Part shown: piece after piece, positions 1-8,349 of the stretch | Position numbering within the stretch: position 1 is the stretch's first letter | Layout of the letters: each line of letters begins with the position of its first letter | Origin: Phreatobacter aquaticus | GTDB lineage: Bacteria > Pseudomonadota > Alphaproteobacteria > Rhizobiales > Phreatobacteraceae | Reading direction: 5' to 3' | Assembly (NCBI RefSeq): GCF_005160265.1 | Contig: NZ_CP039865.1 | Span: forward strand, 1-64,000 | Length of the DNA stretch: 64,000 bases | The notes under the pieces: model-generated | Database searches by the model: none | What the model was told of the DNA's origin: nothing | What the model saw: only the letters and a program-made list of their open reading frames with translations | Translations under genes and position numbers: made by a program

Positions 1-1
1 C

Positions 2-262
2 CAGGCCTATCCCCGTGTCCCGACCATCGTTTTCGCCGGCGTGGTGATGGCGCTGCTGCTGGCACTCATTGTGGCCGGGGCATTCCTCTCCACCGAGTTG
101 TTCGACGTTTCGACACTCGAAGTGGGCGATGAGCCTGAAACCTGGATCCTGTCCGGCACGGTCGCGACCCTCGTGGTCGTCTTTGGAGCCCTGCTCACCT
201 TCGTGCTGCGGCGCTTCATCGCCGCAGACCCGTCCCGCAAGGAACCGCCGGTCACGGCATGA
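2..262 (+). CDS. C-terminal part of a membrane protein (truncated by window edge)
   Basis: The frame is open from base 2 to a TGA at 260-262, so only the last 86 residues are visible. Two hydrophobic stretches that look membrane-spanning are seen (around TIVFAGVVMALLLALIVAGAF and ILSGTVATLVVVFGALLTFVL), followed by a short basic tail. An internal ATG at 41 exists, but coding-like sequence continues upstream of it, so the true start probably lies outside the window. Its stop overlaps the ATG of the sugar dehydrogenase as ATGA, which suggests co-transcription and translational coupling. No family could be assigned from this fragment. Confidence 0.6.
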   Translation, partial: QAYPRVPTIVFAGVVMALLLALIVAGAFLSTELFDVSTLEVGDEPETWILSGTVATLVVVFGALLTFVLRRFIAADPSRKEPPVTA

Positions 263-1401
263 GGGCCGCATGGGCCGCATGGATGGTGGTGGGAGCACTG
301 ACAGCATCGCCATGTGCCGTCAGTGCCCAGAACCTTCCGCCTCGCACGGCGACCAGCGCGGACTACCAGCTTGAAGTTCAAACGATCGCCAGGGGCCTTG
401 AGAACCCCTGGGGCCTCGCCTTCCTTCCCGATGGCCGCGCGCTTGTTACCGAACGCCCCGGACGTCTGCGCGTGGTCGGCCGCGACGGCCGCCTGTCAGC
501 CCCTGTCAAAGGCAGCCCCGAGGTCCACGCGGTTGGGCAAGGAGGGCTTCTCGGCATCGCGCTCGACCCGCGCTTTGTCGAGAACCGCCTCGTCTATCTG
601 AGCTTTGCCGAGCGTCGCGGCAGCGACACCAACAGCACCTCGGTGTTTCGCGGGCGTTTGAACGTAGACGCAACCGCTCTGGAAAACGGCCGCATCATCT
701 ATCGCCAGCAGCCGGCCTTTGCGAGCCGCCTGCATTTTGGCTCCCGCATCGTCTTCGACCGGACAGGGCATCTGTTCGTCACCTCCGGCGACCGCTTCTC
801 GCAGATACAGGAAGCCCAGAACCCGGCCAACACCATCGGCAAGATCGTCCGCATCACCACCGACGGCGCCCCCGCTGGCGCAGGAGCGGCGGACTGGCGG
901 CCCGAGATCTGGTCGATCGGCCATCGCAACATGCAGGGCGCGGCTCTCAATCCGGCAACCGGCGAACTCTGGATCAGCAACCATGGGCCGCGCGGCGGCG
1001 ATGGCCTGTATGTCGTGCGGGCCGGTCGCAATTACGGCTGGCCGCTGATCTCATGGGGCACGCATTATGACGGACGCCCGGTCAATGGCGGCCTGCGCGA
1101 GCGCCAGGGGCTCGAACAACCCCTGACCTACTGGACGCCGTCCATTGCCCCCTCGGGCCTCACCTTCTACACCGGCGACCTGTTCCCGGCCTGGCGCGGC
1201 AATGTCTTCTCAGGTGCGCTGGCTGGCCAGATGCTGGTGCGCATCAGCCTGGATGGCGATCGCGTCACCGGACAGGAGCGGTTGCTGACCGATCTCGGCA
1301 AGCGCTTCCGCGATGTCCAGCAGGGGCCGGACGGCGCGCTCTGGCTGCTGACCGACTCGCCTGATGGCGAGTTGCTGCGGGTCGCACCGGCCGGCCGCTG
1401 A
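259..1401 (+). CDS. PQQ-dependent sugar (aldose/sorbosone) dehydrogenase family protein
   Basis: This is a 380-residue soluble beta-propeller of the glucose/sorbosone dehydrogenase family (like E. coli YliI). These periplasmic enzymes oxidise aldose sugars with PQQ. Residues 1-24 form a Sec signal peptide (hydrophobic core, cleavage after AVSA). Family signatures follow: ENPWGLAFLPDGR near residue 48, GQGGLLGIALDPRF near 93, HFGSRIVFD with TSGDR, then IGHRNMQG and SNHGPRGGDGL, and NYGWP near 258. The start overlaps the preceding stop (ATGA). PQQ use is inferred from the family; some relatives have other substrates or unknown ones. No PQQ biosynthesis gene is seen here. Confidence 0.85.
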   Translation: MRAAWAAWMVVGALTASPCAVSAQNLPPRTATSADYQLEVQTIARGLENPWGLAFLPDGRALVTERPGRLRVVGRDGRLSAPVKGSPEVHAVGQGGLLGIALDPRFVENRLVYLSFAERRGSDTNSTSVFRGRLNVDATALENGRIIYRQQPAFASRLHFGSRIVFDRTGHLFVTSGDRFSQIQEAQNPANTIGKIVRITTDGAPAGAGAADWRPEIWSIGHRNMQGAALNPATGELWISNHGPRGGDGLYVVRAGRNYGWPLISWGTHYDGRPVNGGLRERQGLEQPLTYWTPSIAPSGLTFYTGDLFPAWRGNVFSGALAGQMLVRISLDGDRVTGQERLLTDLGKRFRDVQQGPDGALWLLTDSPDGELLRVAPAGR

Positions 1402-1409
1402 GTCCCCTC

Positions 1410-2165
1410 CTAAACCTCAGCGATACGCGGATGGGGCGTCAGCACCACGCAATGATGCCCCATGGCATCGCCGCCGAGCACAAAATGCTGGGCCTGGAAA
1501 CTCGACATCAGGTCGTTTTCGTAGAGCGGGACGGCGTCCACATGGCAGATCAGGAATTTCGGCGCCGCGACGATGTCCTCGCGGTCGATGATGCACATGA
1601 GCCGCATCTCGGGATGGGCCGTCAGATAGGCATGCACCGTCACCACCAGGAAGGGGTAGCCGGGGTGCAGCATGTCGTCGAGGCAGATCAGACCCTTCGG
1701 GTGCAGGGCCGCATGGGCAAGCGCCAGGTCGTGGGTCAGGGCCTCCGGCGAATGATCGCCGTCGATATGAATGAAGCGCAGTGGCTTGCCGCCTGTCATC
1801 CGGCCAAAGGTCGCGACATCCAGCGTGCCGCTGTCGTGGCGCAGCGTCGTGTAATGGGCGCTGGTGAGACCGTGGAGCGCTGCGCTGGCATCGAGCCGGT
1901 CCAGTACCTTGTCGTCCGGCCAGGTAAACACGTCGAACCCATAGGCGTGCTCGCCGGGTTGCAGGGCCAGAGCCATGGCAATGAAGAACCGCCCCTCGAA
2001 GGTCCCGATCTCGGCAACGTCGCCGGCTATACCGAGCGCGCTCTGGCGCTTCAGCACATGACCACAGATCGTCGCCGAGAAGCGCGAGGACATGCCGCGC
2101 ACCTTCTCGTAGCCGTCGGCGAGGTAGCGATCGAGCGCGGCAACACCGCTGATGAACTGGCTCAT
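1410..2165 (-). CDS. Class I SAM-dependent methyltransferase (CmcI/Methyltransf_24-like)
   Basis: This 251-residue protein has a Rossmann-type methyltransferase fold. The SAM-binding motif I is VAEIGTFEGRFFIAMA around residue 49. An acidic motif follows (YGFDVFTW), then FIHIDGDHSPEAL and LICLDDM, which are typical of the cephalosporin hydroxylase/CmcI-like methyltransferases; the D-x-D-H motif may bind a metal. The substrate cannot be deduced. The start overlaps the stop of the upstream DUF486 gene by ATGA and has an AGGGG ribosome-binding site, so it is probably the last gene of a minus-strand operon from 3298 down to 1410. Confidence 0.75.
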   Translation of the reverse strand: MSQFISGVAALDRYLADGYEKVRGMSSRFSATICGHVLKRQSALGIAGDVAEIGTFEGRFFIAMALALQPGEHAYGFDVFTWPDDKVLDRLDASAALHGLTSAHYTTLRHDSGTLDVATFGRMTGGKPLRFIHIDGDHSPEALTHDLALAHAALHPKGLICLDDMLHPGYPFLVVTVHAYLTAHPEMRLMCIIDREDIVAAPKFLICHVDAVPLYENDLMSSFQAQHFVLGGDAMGHHCVVLTPHPRIAEV

Positions 2166-2518
2166 GCCCGCCCCTGAAAAATGAAGAACGCCCCGCCGGC
2201 GATCATGGCAAAGCCGATGGCATGGTTCCAGCCAAGCGGTTCCTTCAGATAGAACACCGAAAACACCGCGAAGACGACCAGTGTGATCACCTCCTGCATC
2301 GTCTTGAGTTCAGCTGCGCTGTAGACCGCGCTGCCGATGCGGTTCGCCGGCACCGCCATGCAGTACTCGACGAAGGCAATCCCCCAGCTCGCCAGGATCG
2401 CCAGCATGAGCGGGCTCGACTTGAACTTGAGGTGCCCGTACCAGGCAAAGGTCATGAAGATGTTGGAGCCGATCAGCAGCAGGATCGGCGCCAGCGTGGG
2501 GGATGTGAGGGATGCCAT
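2162..2518 (-). CDS. DUF486 (DMT-superfamily-like) small membrane protein
   Basis: This 118-residue protein has four predicted transmembrane helices. It matches the DUF486 pattern: N-terminal IFMTFAWYGHLKF, then ASWGIAFVEYCMAVPANRIG, and a QEVITLVVFAVFSVFYLKEPL stretch. It resembles half of a drug/metabolite transporter, like small multidrug resistance proteins, but no substrate is known for DUF486. The ATG has a GGAG about seven bases upstream. It lies between a secreted hypothetical protein and the methyltransferase in one operon. Confidence 0.8.
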   Translation of the reverse strand: MASLTSPTLAPILLLIGSNIFMTFAWYGHLKFKSSPLMLAILASWGIAFVEYCMAVPANRIGSAVYSAAELKTMQEVITLVVFAVFSVFYLKEPLGWNHAIGFAMIAGGAFFIFQGRA

Positions 2519-2583
2519 CTGTCACTCCGGCCAGGATTGCTGATGGCTAGCACGGATTCGGCGGTGGCATGCCGCCGCGACCG

Positions 2584-3042
2584 TCAGCAATTCGTGACTG
2601 TCCACGAGCCCGCCAATGGCCCGCTGCGGATGATGAAGGCCGCTCCGAGATCATAGCGCGTACCCGCCGTGACGAAACGAGCACGCGTTCGCGCCGGCGC
2701 CAGCTGGTAGTCCATGGCATGATTGGGCCCGGATGTTCCGGGAATCTCGTCGAAGGTCAGGAAGGCCCTCCGGTCGCCGACACGGCCGCGCCAGATGTCC
2801 CGGGCATAGTCGAGCATCCCTCCGCCAGATGACCGCTCGCGCCATGCGAGACGGGCATAGGCATCGGCCCGGAAGACCAGACCCTTGTCGGAACGGATTT
2901 CGGGCATGGCTGGCTGGCACCGGCCGGTCTCGGCACTGGCAGGGCGCGCCGCAGCCAGCGAGAGGCCTGCGGCGAGGCCGATGATCCCGATGAGGCGCGC
3001 CCGGCGCGCGCGGACGGCGTGGTTTCCCGTCATCTCAGCCAT
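2584..3042 (-). CDS. Secreted hypothetical protein
   Basis: The predicted product has 152 residues. After a basic N-terminus (RARRARLIG) a hydrophobic segment, IIGLAAGLSLAAARPASA, gives a likely Sec signal peptide cleaved near residue 38, leaving a mature domain of about 115 residues. Two cysteines remain in the mature part, one after cleavage (GRCQP) and one at the last residue, and could form a disulfide. I do not recognise the family. The first eight bases overlap the 3' end of the SemiSWEET gene. The start is uncertain: ATG at 3042 or 3033, neither with a good ribosome-binding site. Confidence 0.6.
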   Translation of the reverse strand: MAEMTGNHAVRARRARLIGIIGLAAGLSLAAARPASAETGRCQPAMPEIRSDKGLVFRADAYARLAWRERSSGGGMLDYARDIWRGRVGDRRAFLTFDEIPGTSGPNHAMDYQLAPARTRARFVTAGTRYDLGAAFIIRSGPLAGSWTVTNC

Positions 3043-3298
3043 ATCTCAGTTTCAGGCCGACGATTGTGAGCTGAAGCGCCAGCGTCACCGTATTGGACAG
3101 GATGAGCGGCAGGTCGCCGAGCATCACGCCATAGGCGAGCCAGAGCAGGATGCCGAAGGTGAAGGCGCCATAGGCCGACAGCGAGATCGCCTTGGTGTCC
3201 CGTGTGCGGATGATCCGCCAGGCCTGGGGAATCCAGCAGAAGGTTGTAACGGATGCGGCGGCCAATCCGATCAGGGAGATGAGGGTCGGTGACAGCAT
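3035..3298 (-). CDS. SemiSWEET-type PQ-loop sugar transporter
   Basis: This 87-residue protein has three transmembrane helices, the size and layout of bacterial SemiSWEETs, which work as dimers to carry sugars passively across the inner membrane. The PQ motif is visible in CWIPQAWRIIRTRDTKAIS, with a following GILLWLAYGV helix. The frame runs upstream to 3340, but the ATG at 3298 has a clean GGAGG six bases before it, so it is preferred. It is the first gene of a four-gene minus-strand operon and is divergent from msrP. The sugar substrate is unknown. Confidence 0.85.
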   Translation of the reverse strand: MLSPTLISLIGLAAASVTTFCWIPQAWRIIRTRDTKAISLSAYGAFTFGILLWLAYGVMLGDLPLILSNTVTLALQLTIVGLKLRYG

Positions 3299-3409
3299 CG
3301 GACCTCCGGCGCGAGGGCGGGACAGGCCCCGACTCGCCATAGCGTGATTTGTCTACGAACGGCCCCAAAGCCTAGGCTCGGGTCAAGGTCAAACAGGAAA
3401 GGTTTCGCC

Positions 3410-4375
3410 ATGCTGATCAAATCGAAGCGCGGCTGGGAGCTGCCCGAGAGCGCGGCGACCCCCGAGGACGTGTTCTTCAGCAGGCGCGGCCTGATCGGTG
3501 CCTCGGCGGGCCTTGCGGCGGCGACGCTGGCAGGCCCGGCGCTGGCACAGCGGGCGGGCCAGGCGCCCGATCCCACTGCCGACCTCTATCCGGCCAAGCG
3601 CAACCCCGCCTACACGGTTGAGCGGCCGCTGACGCCGGAGGAGATCGCCTCCAACTACAACAATTTCTACGAGTTCGGCACTTCCAAGCGGGTTGCCTCC
3701 GCCGCGCAGGCCCTGCCGATCCGCCCCTGGACGGTCAAGATCGACGGTCTCGTCGAGAAGCCGCAGACCATCGATATCGATGCTCTCATCCGCAAGATGC
3801 CGATCGAGGAGCGGCTTTACCGGTTCCGCTGCGTCGAGGCCTGGGGCATGACGGTTCCCTGGACCGGCTTCCCGATCAAGGCGCTGATGGACATGGTGCA
3901 ACCTCAGGGTTCCGCCAAATATGTCCGCATGGAGACCTTCAACGATCCGAAGATCGCGCCGGGCCAGCGCGCGCCCTGGTATTCCTGGCCCTATGTCGAG
4001 GGTCTCGCGATCGACGAGGCCGCCCATGATCTGGCTCTGCTGGTGACCGGAGTCTACGGCAAGCCCGCAGCCCGCCAGTTCGGCGCGCCGCTTCGGCTCA
4101 TCGTGCCGTGGAAGTTCGGCTTCAAGTCGGTGAAATCGATCGTGCGCATCTCCTTCGTCGCCGAAAAGCCGGCAACTTTCTGGGAGACCATGCAGGCGAG
4201 CGAATACGGCTTCTGGGCCAATGTGAACCCGGCCGTCGCCCACCCCCGCTGGAGCCAGGCGACCGAAGAGGTCATCGGGGTCGGCAACCGCATCCCGACG
4301 CAGCTGTTCAACGGTTATGGCGCCGAGGTAGCCGATCTCTACAAGGACCGGCAGCGCGAGCGCCTCTGGGCCTGA
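3410..4375 (+). CDS. msrP: Protein-methionine-sulfoxide reductase catalytic subunit MsrP (YedY)
   Basis: This 321-residue periplasmic molybdenum-cofactor enzyme repairs oxidised methionines in envelope proteins. A Tat signal is seen at residues 24-47 (SRRGLIGASAG...ALA). The molybdenum ligand is Cys141 in YRFRCVEAWGM, and the sulfite-oxidase fold follows. The chosen ATG at 3410 has AGGAAAGG just upstream; an upstream in-frame start at 3344 would bury the Tat signal further inside. MsrP normally takes electrons from the haem membrane protein MsrQ, which often lies next door, but the next gene here is an unrelated minus-strand hydrolase. Confidence 0.92.
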   Translation: MLIKSKRGWELPESAATPEDVFFSRRGLIGASAGLAAATLAGPALAQRAGQAPDPTADLYPAKRNPAYTVERPLTPEEIASNYNNFYEFGTSKRVASAAQALPIRPWTVKIDGLVEKPQTIDIDALIRKMPIEERLYRFRCVEAWGMTVPWTGFPIKALMDMVQPQGSAKYVRMETFNDPKIAPGQRAPWYSWPYVEGLAIDEAAHDLALLVTGVYGKPAARQFGAPLRLIVPWKFGFKSVKSIVRISFVAEKPATFWETMQASEYGFWANVNPAVAHPRWSQATEEVIGVGNRIPTQLFNGYGAEVADLYKDRQRERLWA

Positions 4376-4381
4376 CGGCTG

Positions 4382-5257
4382 TTACCCCTCGACCGGGGCG
4401 CAGGTGAACCCCTCGCGCCACGGTTTGATCCGCCCGACCGAGGGCGAGGGGAAATGCGCCATGCAGCAGAGCGTGTCGGTGTCGGAATAGCGCTCCAGGA
4501 AGCGCCGGCGCGTCCGCCCGGCCAGCGCCTGATCGACATCGAACTTCGAGGACAGCTCGGGATAAAGTGTCTGCAGGGGCGAGTGGATGAGATCGCCGGG
4601 GGCGACGGCGACGTCCCGGCCCTTGCCGAACGCGAAGGCAACGTGTCCCGCGGTGTGGCCCGGCGTCGGCATGAAGCGGATATGGTCGCCAATGCCATGG
4701 TCGTCGCCGACGATCTCGGCCCTGCCCGCCTCGATCACCGGCAGCACACTATCCTGGAAGGCGAGCACCGGTGCCTTGGCATTCGCCTCTGTCCAGGTGC
4801 GATATTCCGTCTCGCTGAACAGGTAGCGCGCCTTCGGGAAGGTCGGCACCCATCGGCCATTCTCAAGCCGGGTGTTCCAGCCGACATGGTCGGCATGCAT
4901 GTGGGTGCAGAGCACGAAGTCGATGTCGTTGACCGTGACACCGGCAGCCGCCAGCCCGGTGGCGAACCGGTCGTCGGTCTTCATGTTCCAGGCCGCGCGC
5001 TGCGGACGGGGCTTGTCATTGCCGATGCAGCTGTCGACGAGCACCACATGATGCGGGGTCTTGATCACATAGGCCTGGAAGCAGAGCTGCAGCATGGCAT
5101 CGGCATCGATGGCGCCGACCTTGGCCAGCCAACTCTGGTTCGCGGCGAGCACATCCGGCGTGAGCCCCGGGAACATCTCGAAGGCGTTCATGAACGATCC
5201 TTCCTGTTCGATGACGCGGTGGATGGTCATGTCCGGCAGAACGAAGCTGGTGGTCAC
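4382..5257 (-). CDS. MBL-fold metallo-hydrolase
   Basis: This 291-residue metallo-beta-lactamase-fold protein carries the metal motif THMHADHVGW near residue 117, a downstream GHTAGH histidine, an aspartate in APGDLIHS, and a late histidine in CMAHFPSP. Together these bind a dinuclear metal centre. No signal peptide is seen, so it is probably cytoplasmic. The substrate is unknown; lactonase-like and arylsulfatase-like members share this pattern. I chose GTG at 5257, with GAGGTG five bases upstream, over the ATG at 5290. It is convergent with msrP, six bases apart. Confidence 0.8.
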   Translation of the reverse strand: MTTSFVLPDMTIHRVIEQEGSFMNAFEMFPGLTPDVLAANQSWLAKVGAIDADAMLQLCFQAYVIKTPHHVVLVDSCIGNDKPRPQRAAWNMKTDDRFATGLAAAGVTVNDIDFVLCTHMHADHVGWNTRLENGRWVPTFPKARYLFSETEYRTWTEANAKAPVLAFQDSVLPVIEAGRAEIVGDDHGIGDHIRFMPTPGHTAGHVAFAFGKGRDVAVAPGDLIHSPLQTLYPELSSKFDVDQALAGRTRRRFLERYSDTDTLCCMAHFPSPSVGRIKPWREGFTCAPVEG

Positions 5258-5514
5258 GTGGCACCTCTGGCTGGCCCGATCGAGCGGCAACAGTCGTAAC
5301 AGGCAGATCCCGCGGCCGTCATCGTCCTGAAATGCAGGGCGCGGCCGCGAATCGGCGCCTGCCGCTTTCTGGTCTCATTCCTCCCCTAGGAGACAGGCCT
5401 CCGTTGGCGGCACCAGCGATCTATTCCCGTGCCGCTGGAACCCATCCGCGATCTGCGACGTTTGCCATCTGCCCGGCGCAACGTCCGATCCGCGCGACAA
5501 GAGAGCCCTCACCA

Positions 5515-5871
5515 ATGACCATTTCAACGCGCCTCGCGGCGCTGTTCGTTGCCGTTTTGCCGTTTGCGCTGGTGCCTGACGCTCAAGCAGCCGAGCAGTC
5601 CGGCCTCGCCTCCTGGTATCAGCTGCCCGGCCGCACGGCCTGCGGTGGACGTCACAATCCCGAAGCCATGACCGCCGCCCACCGCACCTTTGCGTGCGGA
5701 ACCCGCGTCCGGGTGACCAATGTCAGCAATGGCCGCTCGGCTGTCGTGACGGTGGTCGACCGCGGCCCCTTCGTGCGCGGCCGGATCATCGACATGTCGC
5801 GCGGTGCAGCCCGTTCGATCGGCCTGATCCAGTCCGGCGTCGGCCGCGTTCGGGTTGCCGCAGCGCAGTAA
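5515..5871 (+). CDS. rlpA: RlpA-like septal ring lytic transglycosylase / DPBB protein
   Basis: This 118-residue protein has a signal peptide (MTISTRLAALFVAVLPFALVPDAQA) and then one double-psi beta-barrel domain. The RlpA signatures are visible: GLASWYQLPGRTACGG, NPEAMTAAHRTFACGTRVRVTN, and VVDRGPFVRGRIIDMS. RlpA proteins cleave denuded peptidoglycan at the septum in some species. This copy has no SPOR domain and no lipobox, so it is a minimal secreted form. The frame is open upstream to 5332, but the signal peptide fixes the start at 5515. Confidence 0.88.
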   Translation: MTISTRLAALFVAVLPFALVPDAQAAEQSGLASWYQLPGRTACGGRHNPEAMTAAHRTFACGTRVRVTNVSNGRSAVVTVVDRGPFVRGRIIDMSRGAARSIGLIQSGVGRVRVAAAQ

Positions 5872-5903
5872 CAGCCTGCCGGCGACCAAGAGGCGCCTGC
5901 CAG

Positions 5904-5934
5904 AACGGCCAGTCCCTCCCGGGTACTGGCCGTT
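5904..5934 (+). terminator. Probable intrinsic terminator after rlpA
   Basis: A perfect 10-base stem (AACGGCCAGT at 5904-5913 with ACTGGCCGTT at 5925-5934) encloses an 11-base loop and is followed by a short T-containing tract. It lies 32 bases after the rlpA stop, and no other gene end is close. The weak T-tract keeps confidence moderate. Confidence 0.65.
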
Positions 5935-6072
5935 TCGCTGGATCCTGATCAAGGGTCGAAATGTCCCCGTTGCGCCGCCGCCATCACCCCGGGTGCGATC
6001 CGCCCGGGCGATGGGCTAGCCTGTGGACAACGAGGATAACTCGGCGGCCGGGCCGCCGCGGCCAGGCGCCAA

Positions 6073-7284
6073 TCAGGCCGCCTTGCCCTTGTCCATCAGC
6101 TCGACAAACCGGTCGAACAGGTAATGGCTGTCCATCGGGCCGGGGCTCGCCTCGGGGTGATACTGCACTGAGAAGGCAGGCCTGTCGGTCAGCGATATCC
6201 CGGCATTCGAGCCATCGAACAGGCTGATATGGGTGGCGCGCGCATTGCCGGGCAAGGTCGCCTCGTCCACGGCGAAGCCATGGTTCATCGAGGTGATCTC
6301 GACCTTGCCGGTGTCCAGGTCCTTCACCGGATGGTTCGCACCGTGATGGCCCTGGTGCATCTTCATCGTCTTCGCGCCAACCGCCAGGCCCAGCATCTGG
6401 TGGCCAAGGCAGATGCCGAAGGTCGGGATCTTCTTGTCGAGCACCGCCCTGATCACCGGCACGGCATATTCGCCGGTCGCGGCCGGGTCGCCCGGGCCGT
6501 TCGACAGGAACACGCCATCCGGCTTCAGCGCCAGAACCTCTTCCGCCGAGGCGGTTGCCGGCACGACCGTGACCTTGCAGCCGGCATTGGCCAGGAGCCG
6601 CAGGATGTTGCGCTTCACGCCATAGTCGAGGGCAACGACATGGTGTTTCGTCTCGCCGACCGCGCCATAGCCCTCGTCCCAGACCCAGGTCGTCTCCGAC
6701 CAGGGATAACGCTGGCTGGAGGTCACGCCCGGAACGAGATCGAGCCCGTCCATGGAGGCAAGGCCTGCCGCCTTCTTCTTCAAGGCCTCGATGTCGAATG
6801 TGCCCGACGGCGAATGGGCGATGACCGCATTCGGCATGCCCTTTTCGCGGATCAGCGCGGTCAGGGCCCGCGTATCGATACCCGACAGGCCGACAATGCC
6901 GCGGCGCTTCAGCCAGGCGTCGAAATGGATGGCCGAGCGGTAGTTGGAAGGATCGGTGATGGACGCCTTCAGGACGACACCGCGCACGCCCGAGGCAGCC
7001 GCCATGTTGACCGTCTCGATATCCTCGTCATTGGCGCCGACATTGCCGATATGCGGGAAGGTGAAGGTGATGATCTGCCCGGCATAGGAGGGGTCGGTGA
7101 GGATTTCCTCATAGCCCGTCATCGCCGTGTTGAAGCAGACCTCGCCCGCCGCCTCGCCGTCGGCGCCGAGGCCGAAGCCCTCGATTACCGTGCCATCGGC
7201 CAGCACCAGAAGGGCCGTCGCCTTGGGTTCTGCCCAGCCGTCCGCGGTCGTTGGCGCCTGCGCGCGATCTTGAGTGTCGGTCAT
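6073..7284 (-). CDS. carA: Carbamoyl-phosphate synthase small (glutaminase) subunit
   Basis: This 403-residue protein is the glutamine amidotransferase subunit that supplies ammonia to CarB for carbamoyl phosphate, feeding pyrimidine and arginine synthesis in the cytoplasm. The N-terminal CPSase_sm_chain domain shows [21 protein letters not shown]. The C-terminal class I amidotransferase domain has the nucleophile in FGICLGHQM and the His-Glu pair in [10 protein letters not shown]. Length is usual for Alphaproteobacteria. It is not adjacent to carB (10461-13790), from which it is separated by yqeY, a pilin, a DUF3829 gene and greA. Confidence 0.97.
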   Translation of the reverse strand: MTDTQDRAQAPTTADGWAEPKATALLVLADGTVIEGFGLGADGEAAGEVCFNTAMTGYEEILTDPSYAGQIITFTFPHIGNVGANDEDIETVNMAAASGVRGVVLKASITDPSNYRSAIHFDAWLKRRGIVGLSGIDTRALTALIREKGMPNAVIAHSPSGTFDIEALKKKAAGLASMDGLDLVPGVTSSQRYPWSETTWVWDEGYGAVGETKHHVVALDYGVKRNILRLLANAGCKVTVVPATASAEEVLALKPDGVFLSNGPGDPAATGEYAVPVIRAVLDKKIPTFGICLGHQMLGLAVGAKTMKMHQGHHGANHPVKDLDTGKVEITSMNHGFAVDEATLPGNARATHISLFDGSNAGISLTDRPAFSVQYHPEASPGPMDSHYLFDRFVELMDKGKAA

Positions 7285-7480
7285 GGTTCGTCTATCAGGC
7301 TCGGGTCATGCGCGCCGGTCGAAGGCCCCCAAGCCCTTGGCAGACGGGAGGGCCGACACGCGCAAGCGCCAGGAGATTCCAGCGCGGGATCAGCCGCACG
7401 TTTACGGCAAGCACGCGCCTGCCGTCAACCCCTCGCGGGGACATTATTTTCAAACAAAATCAGAGGCTTACCGCCTCTTT

Positions 7481-7517
7481 GGGGAAGGCTTTTCCGGCAT
7501 CATGCCAAAAGCTCCCC
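7481..7517. promoter_or_regulatory. Long imperfect hairpin in the yqeY leader
   Basis: The left arm (GGGGA, AG bulge, GCTTTT, CC bulge, GGCAT) pairs with the right arm (ATGCC, AAAAGC, TCCCC) around a single C, giving 16 base pairs with two two-base bulges on one side. It ends 20 bases before the yqeY ATG and just upstream of its GGAG site at 7526. It could be a 5' UTR hairpin of yqeY or a DNA dyad in the carA/yqeY divergent promoter region. No T-tract follows, so it is not a normal terminator. Confidence 0.45.
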
Positions 7518-7536
7518 GCAAGCCCGGAGACCAGCC

Positions 7537-7992
7537 ATGTTGCGTGACCAACTGATGAGCGACCTGAAGGTTGCGATGAAGGCCGGCGAGAAGGCGCGCC
7601 TCTCCACCATCCGCCTGATCCAGTCGGCGCTGAAGGACAAGGACATCGAGGCCCGCGGCGCCGGCAAGGAGCCGCTCTCGGACGACGAGATCCTGCAGCT
7701 CATGCAGAAGATGGTGAAGCAGCGACAGGAGAGCGCCAAGCTCTATCTCGACGGCGGCCGCCCCGAACTGGCCGACCAGGAGAACGGCGAGATCGCCATC
7801 ATCATGGCCTATCTGCCGCACCAGATGGACGAGGCCGAAGCCCGCACCGCCATTGCCGGCGTGATCACCGAGATCGGCGCCGCGGGCCTCAAGGACATGG
7901 GCAAGGTGATGGCCGAACTGAAGACGCGCTTCGCCGGCAAGATGGACTTCGGCAAGGCCTCGCCGGCGGTCAAGCAATTGCTCGGCGGCTGA
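7537..7992 (+). CDS. GatB/YqeY domain-containing protein
   Basis: This 151-residue protein consists of a single YqeY domain, related to the tRNA-binding tail of the amidotransferase subunit GatB. The family features are LSTIRLIQSALKDKDIEARG, the helical region DDEILQLMQKMVKQRQES, and the C-terminal DMGKVMAELKTRFAGKMDFGKAS. Its precise role is unknown; a tRNA-related function is assumed. The ATG at 7537 has GGAG seven bases upstream, and the open frame before it, back to 6229, lies antisense to carA and is rejected as coding. It is divergent from carA. Confidence 0.9.
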   Translation: MLRDQLMSDLKVAMKAGEKARLSTIRLIQSALKDKDIEARGAGKEPLSDDEILQLMQKMVKQRQESAKLYLDGGRPELADQENGEIAIIMAYLPHQMDEAEARTAIAGVITEIGAAGLKDMGKVMAELKTRFAGKMDFGKASPAVKQLLGG

Positions 7993-8349
7993 GGCAACGG
8001 GGACAGGTTTGCCCCCTGCCCGCCGATCTATTCCCGTTGACGGCGGAGATGTCGTGGAACCGGACGGAGACCTCGCTCCGTCTGGGTCGCCATCGCCGCG
8101 GGACAACAGGACGTGTCGTGGAACAGGAGCGACATCTCTGTCCAGTTGTACTGGACAGGGCGAGACAATCCGCCAAAGCCGGCTAATAGAGATATTGTTT
8201 TGCGCAAAATTTGACGCGACAATTTGATAAAATCAGCGCACCCAGTCTGACATTTCCATTATTATTTGTCCTGCATAGTCGTTTCCGAGGCCGAAGCTCG
8301 TGGTCTCTTCAGATTGTCCATCAACGACCAGTATCTGACAAGGAACGCT
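7993..8349. other. 357-bp intergenic region with dyads before the pilin gene
   Basis: No gene is seen here. It holds a GC-rich hairpin (CCGGACGGAG...CTCCGTCTGG, about 8057-8082). It also holds a perfect dyad with 9-base arms (CTGTCCAGT at 8138-8146, ACTGGACAG at 8150-8158) and a shared TGTCGTGGAAC repeat on either side of the first hairpin. An AT-rich stretch from about 8184 to 8275 includes the 12-base palindrome TTTTGCGCAAAA. The AT-rich part is the likely promoter region for the Flp pilin gene, and the 9-base dyad could be an operator. No exact -35/-10 pair is convincing. Confidence 0.5.

Noticed and set aside
6229-7536. Upstream extension of the yqeY frame
   Set aside because: Opposite carA and without similarity to YqeY; ribosome-binding site supports 7537.
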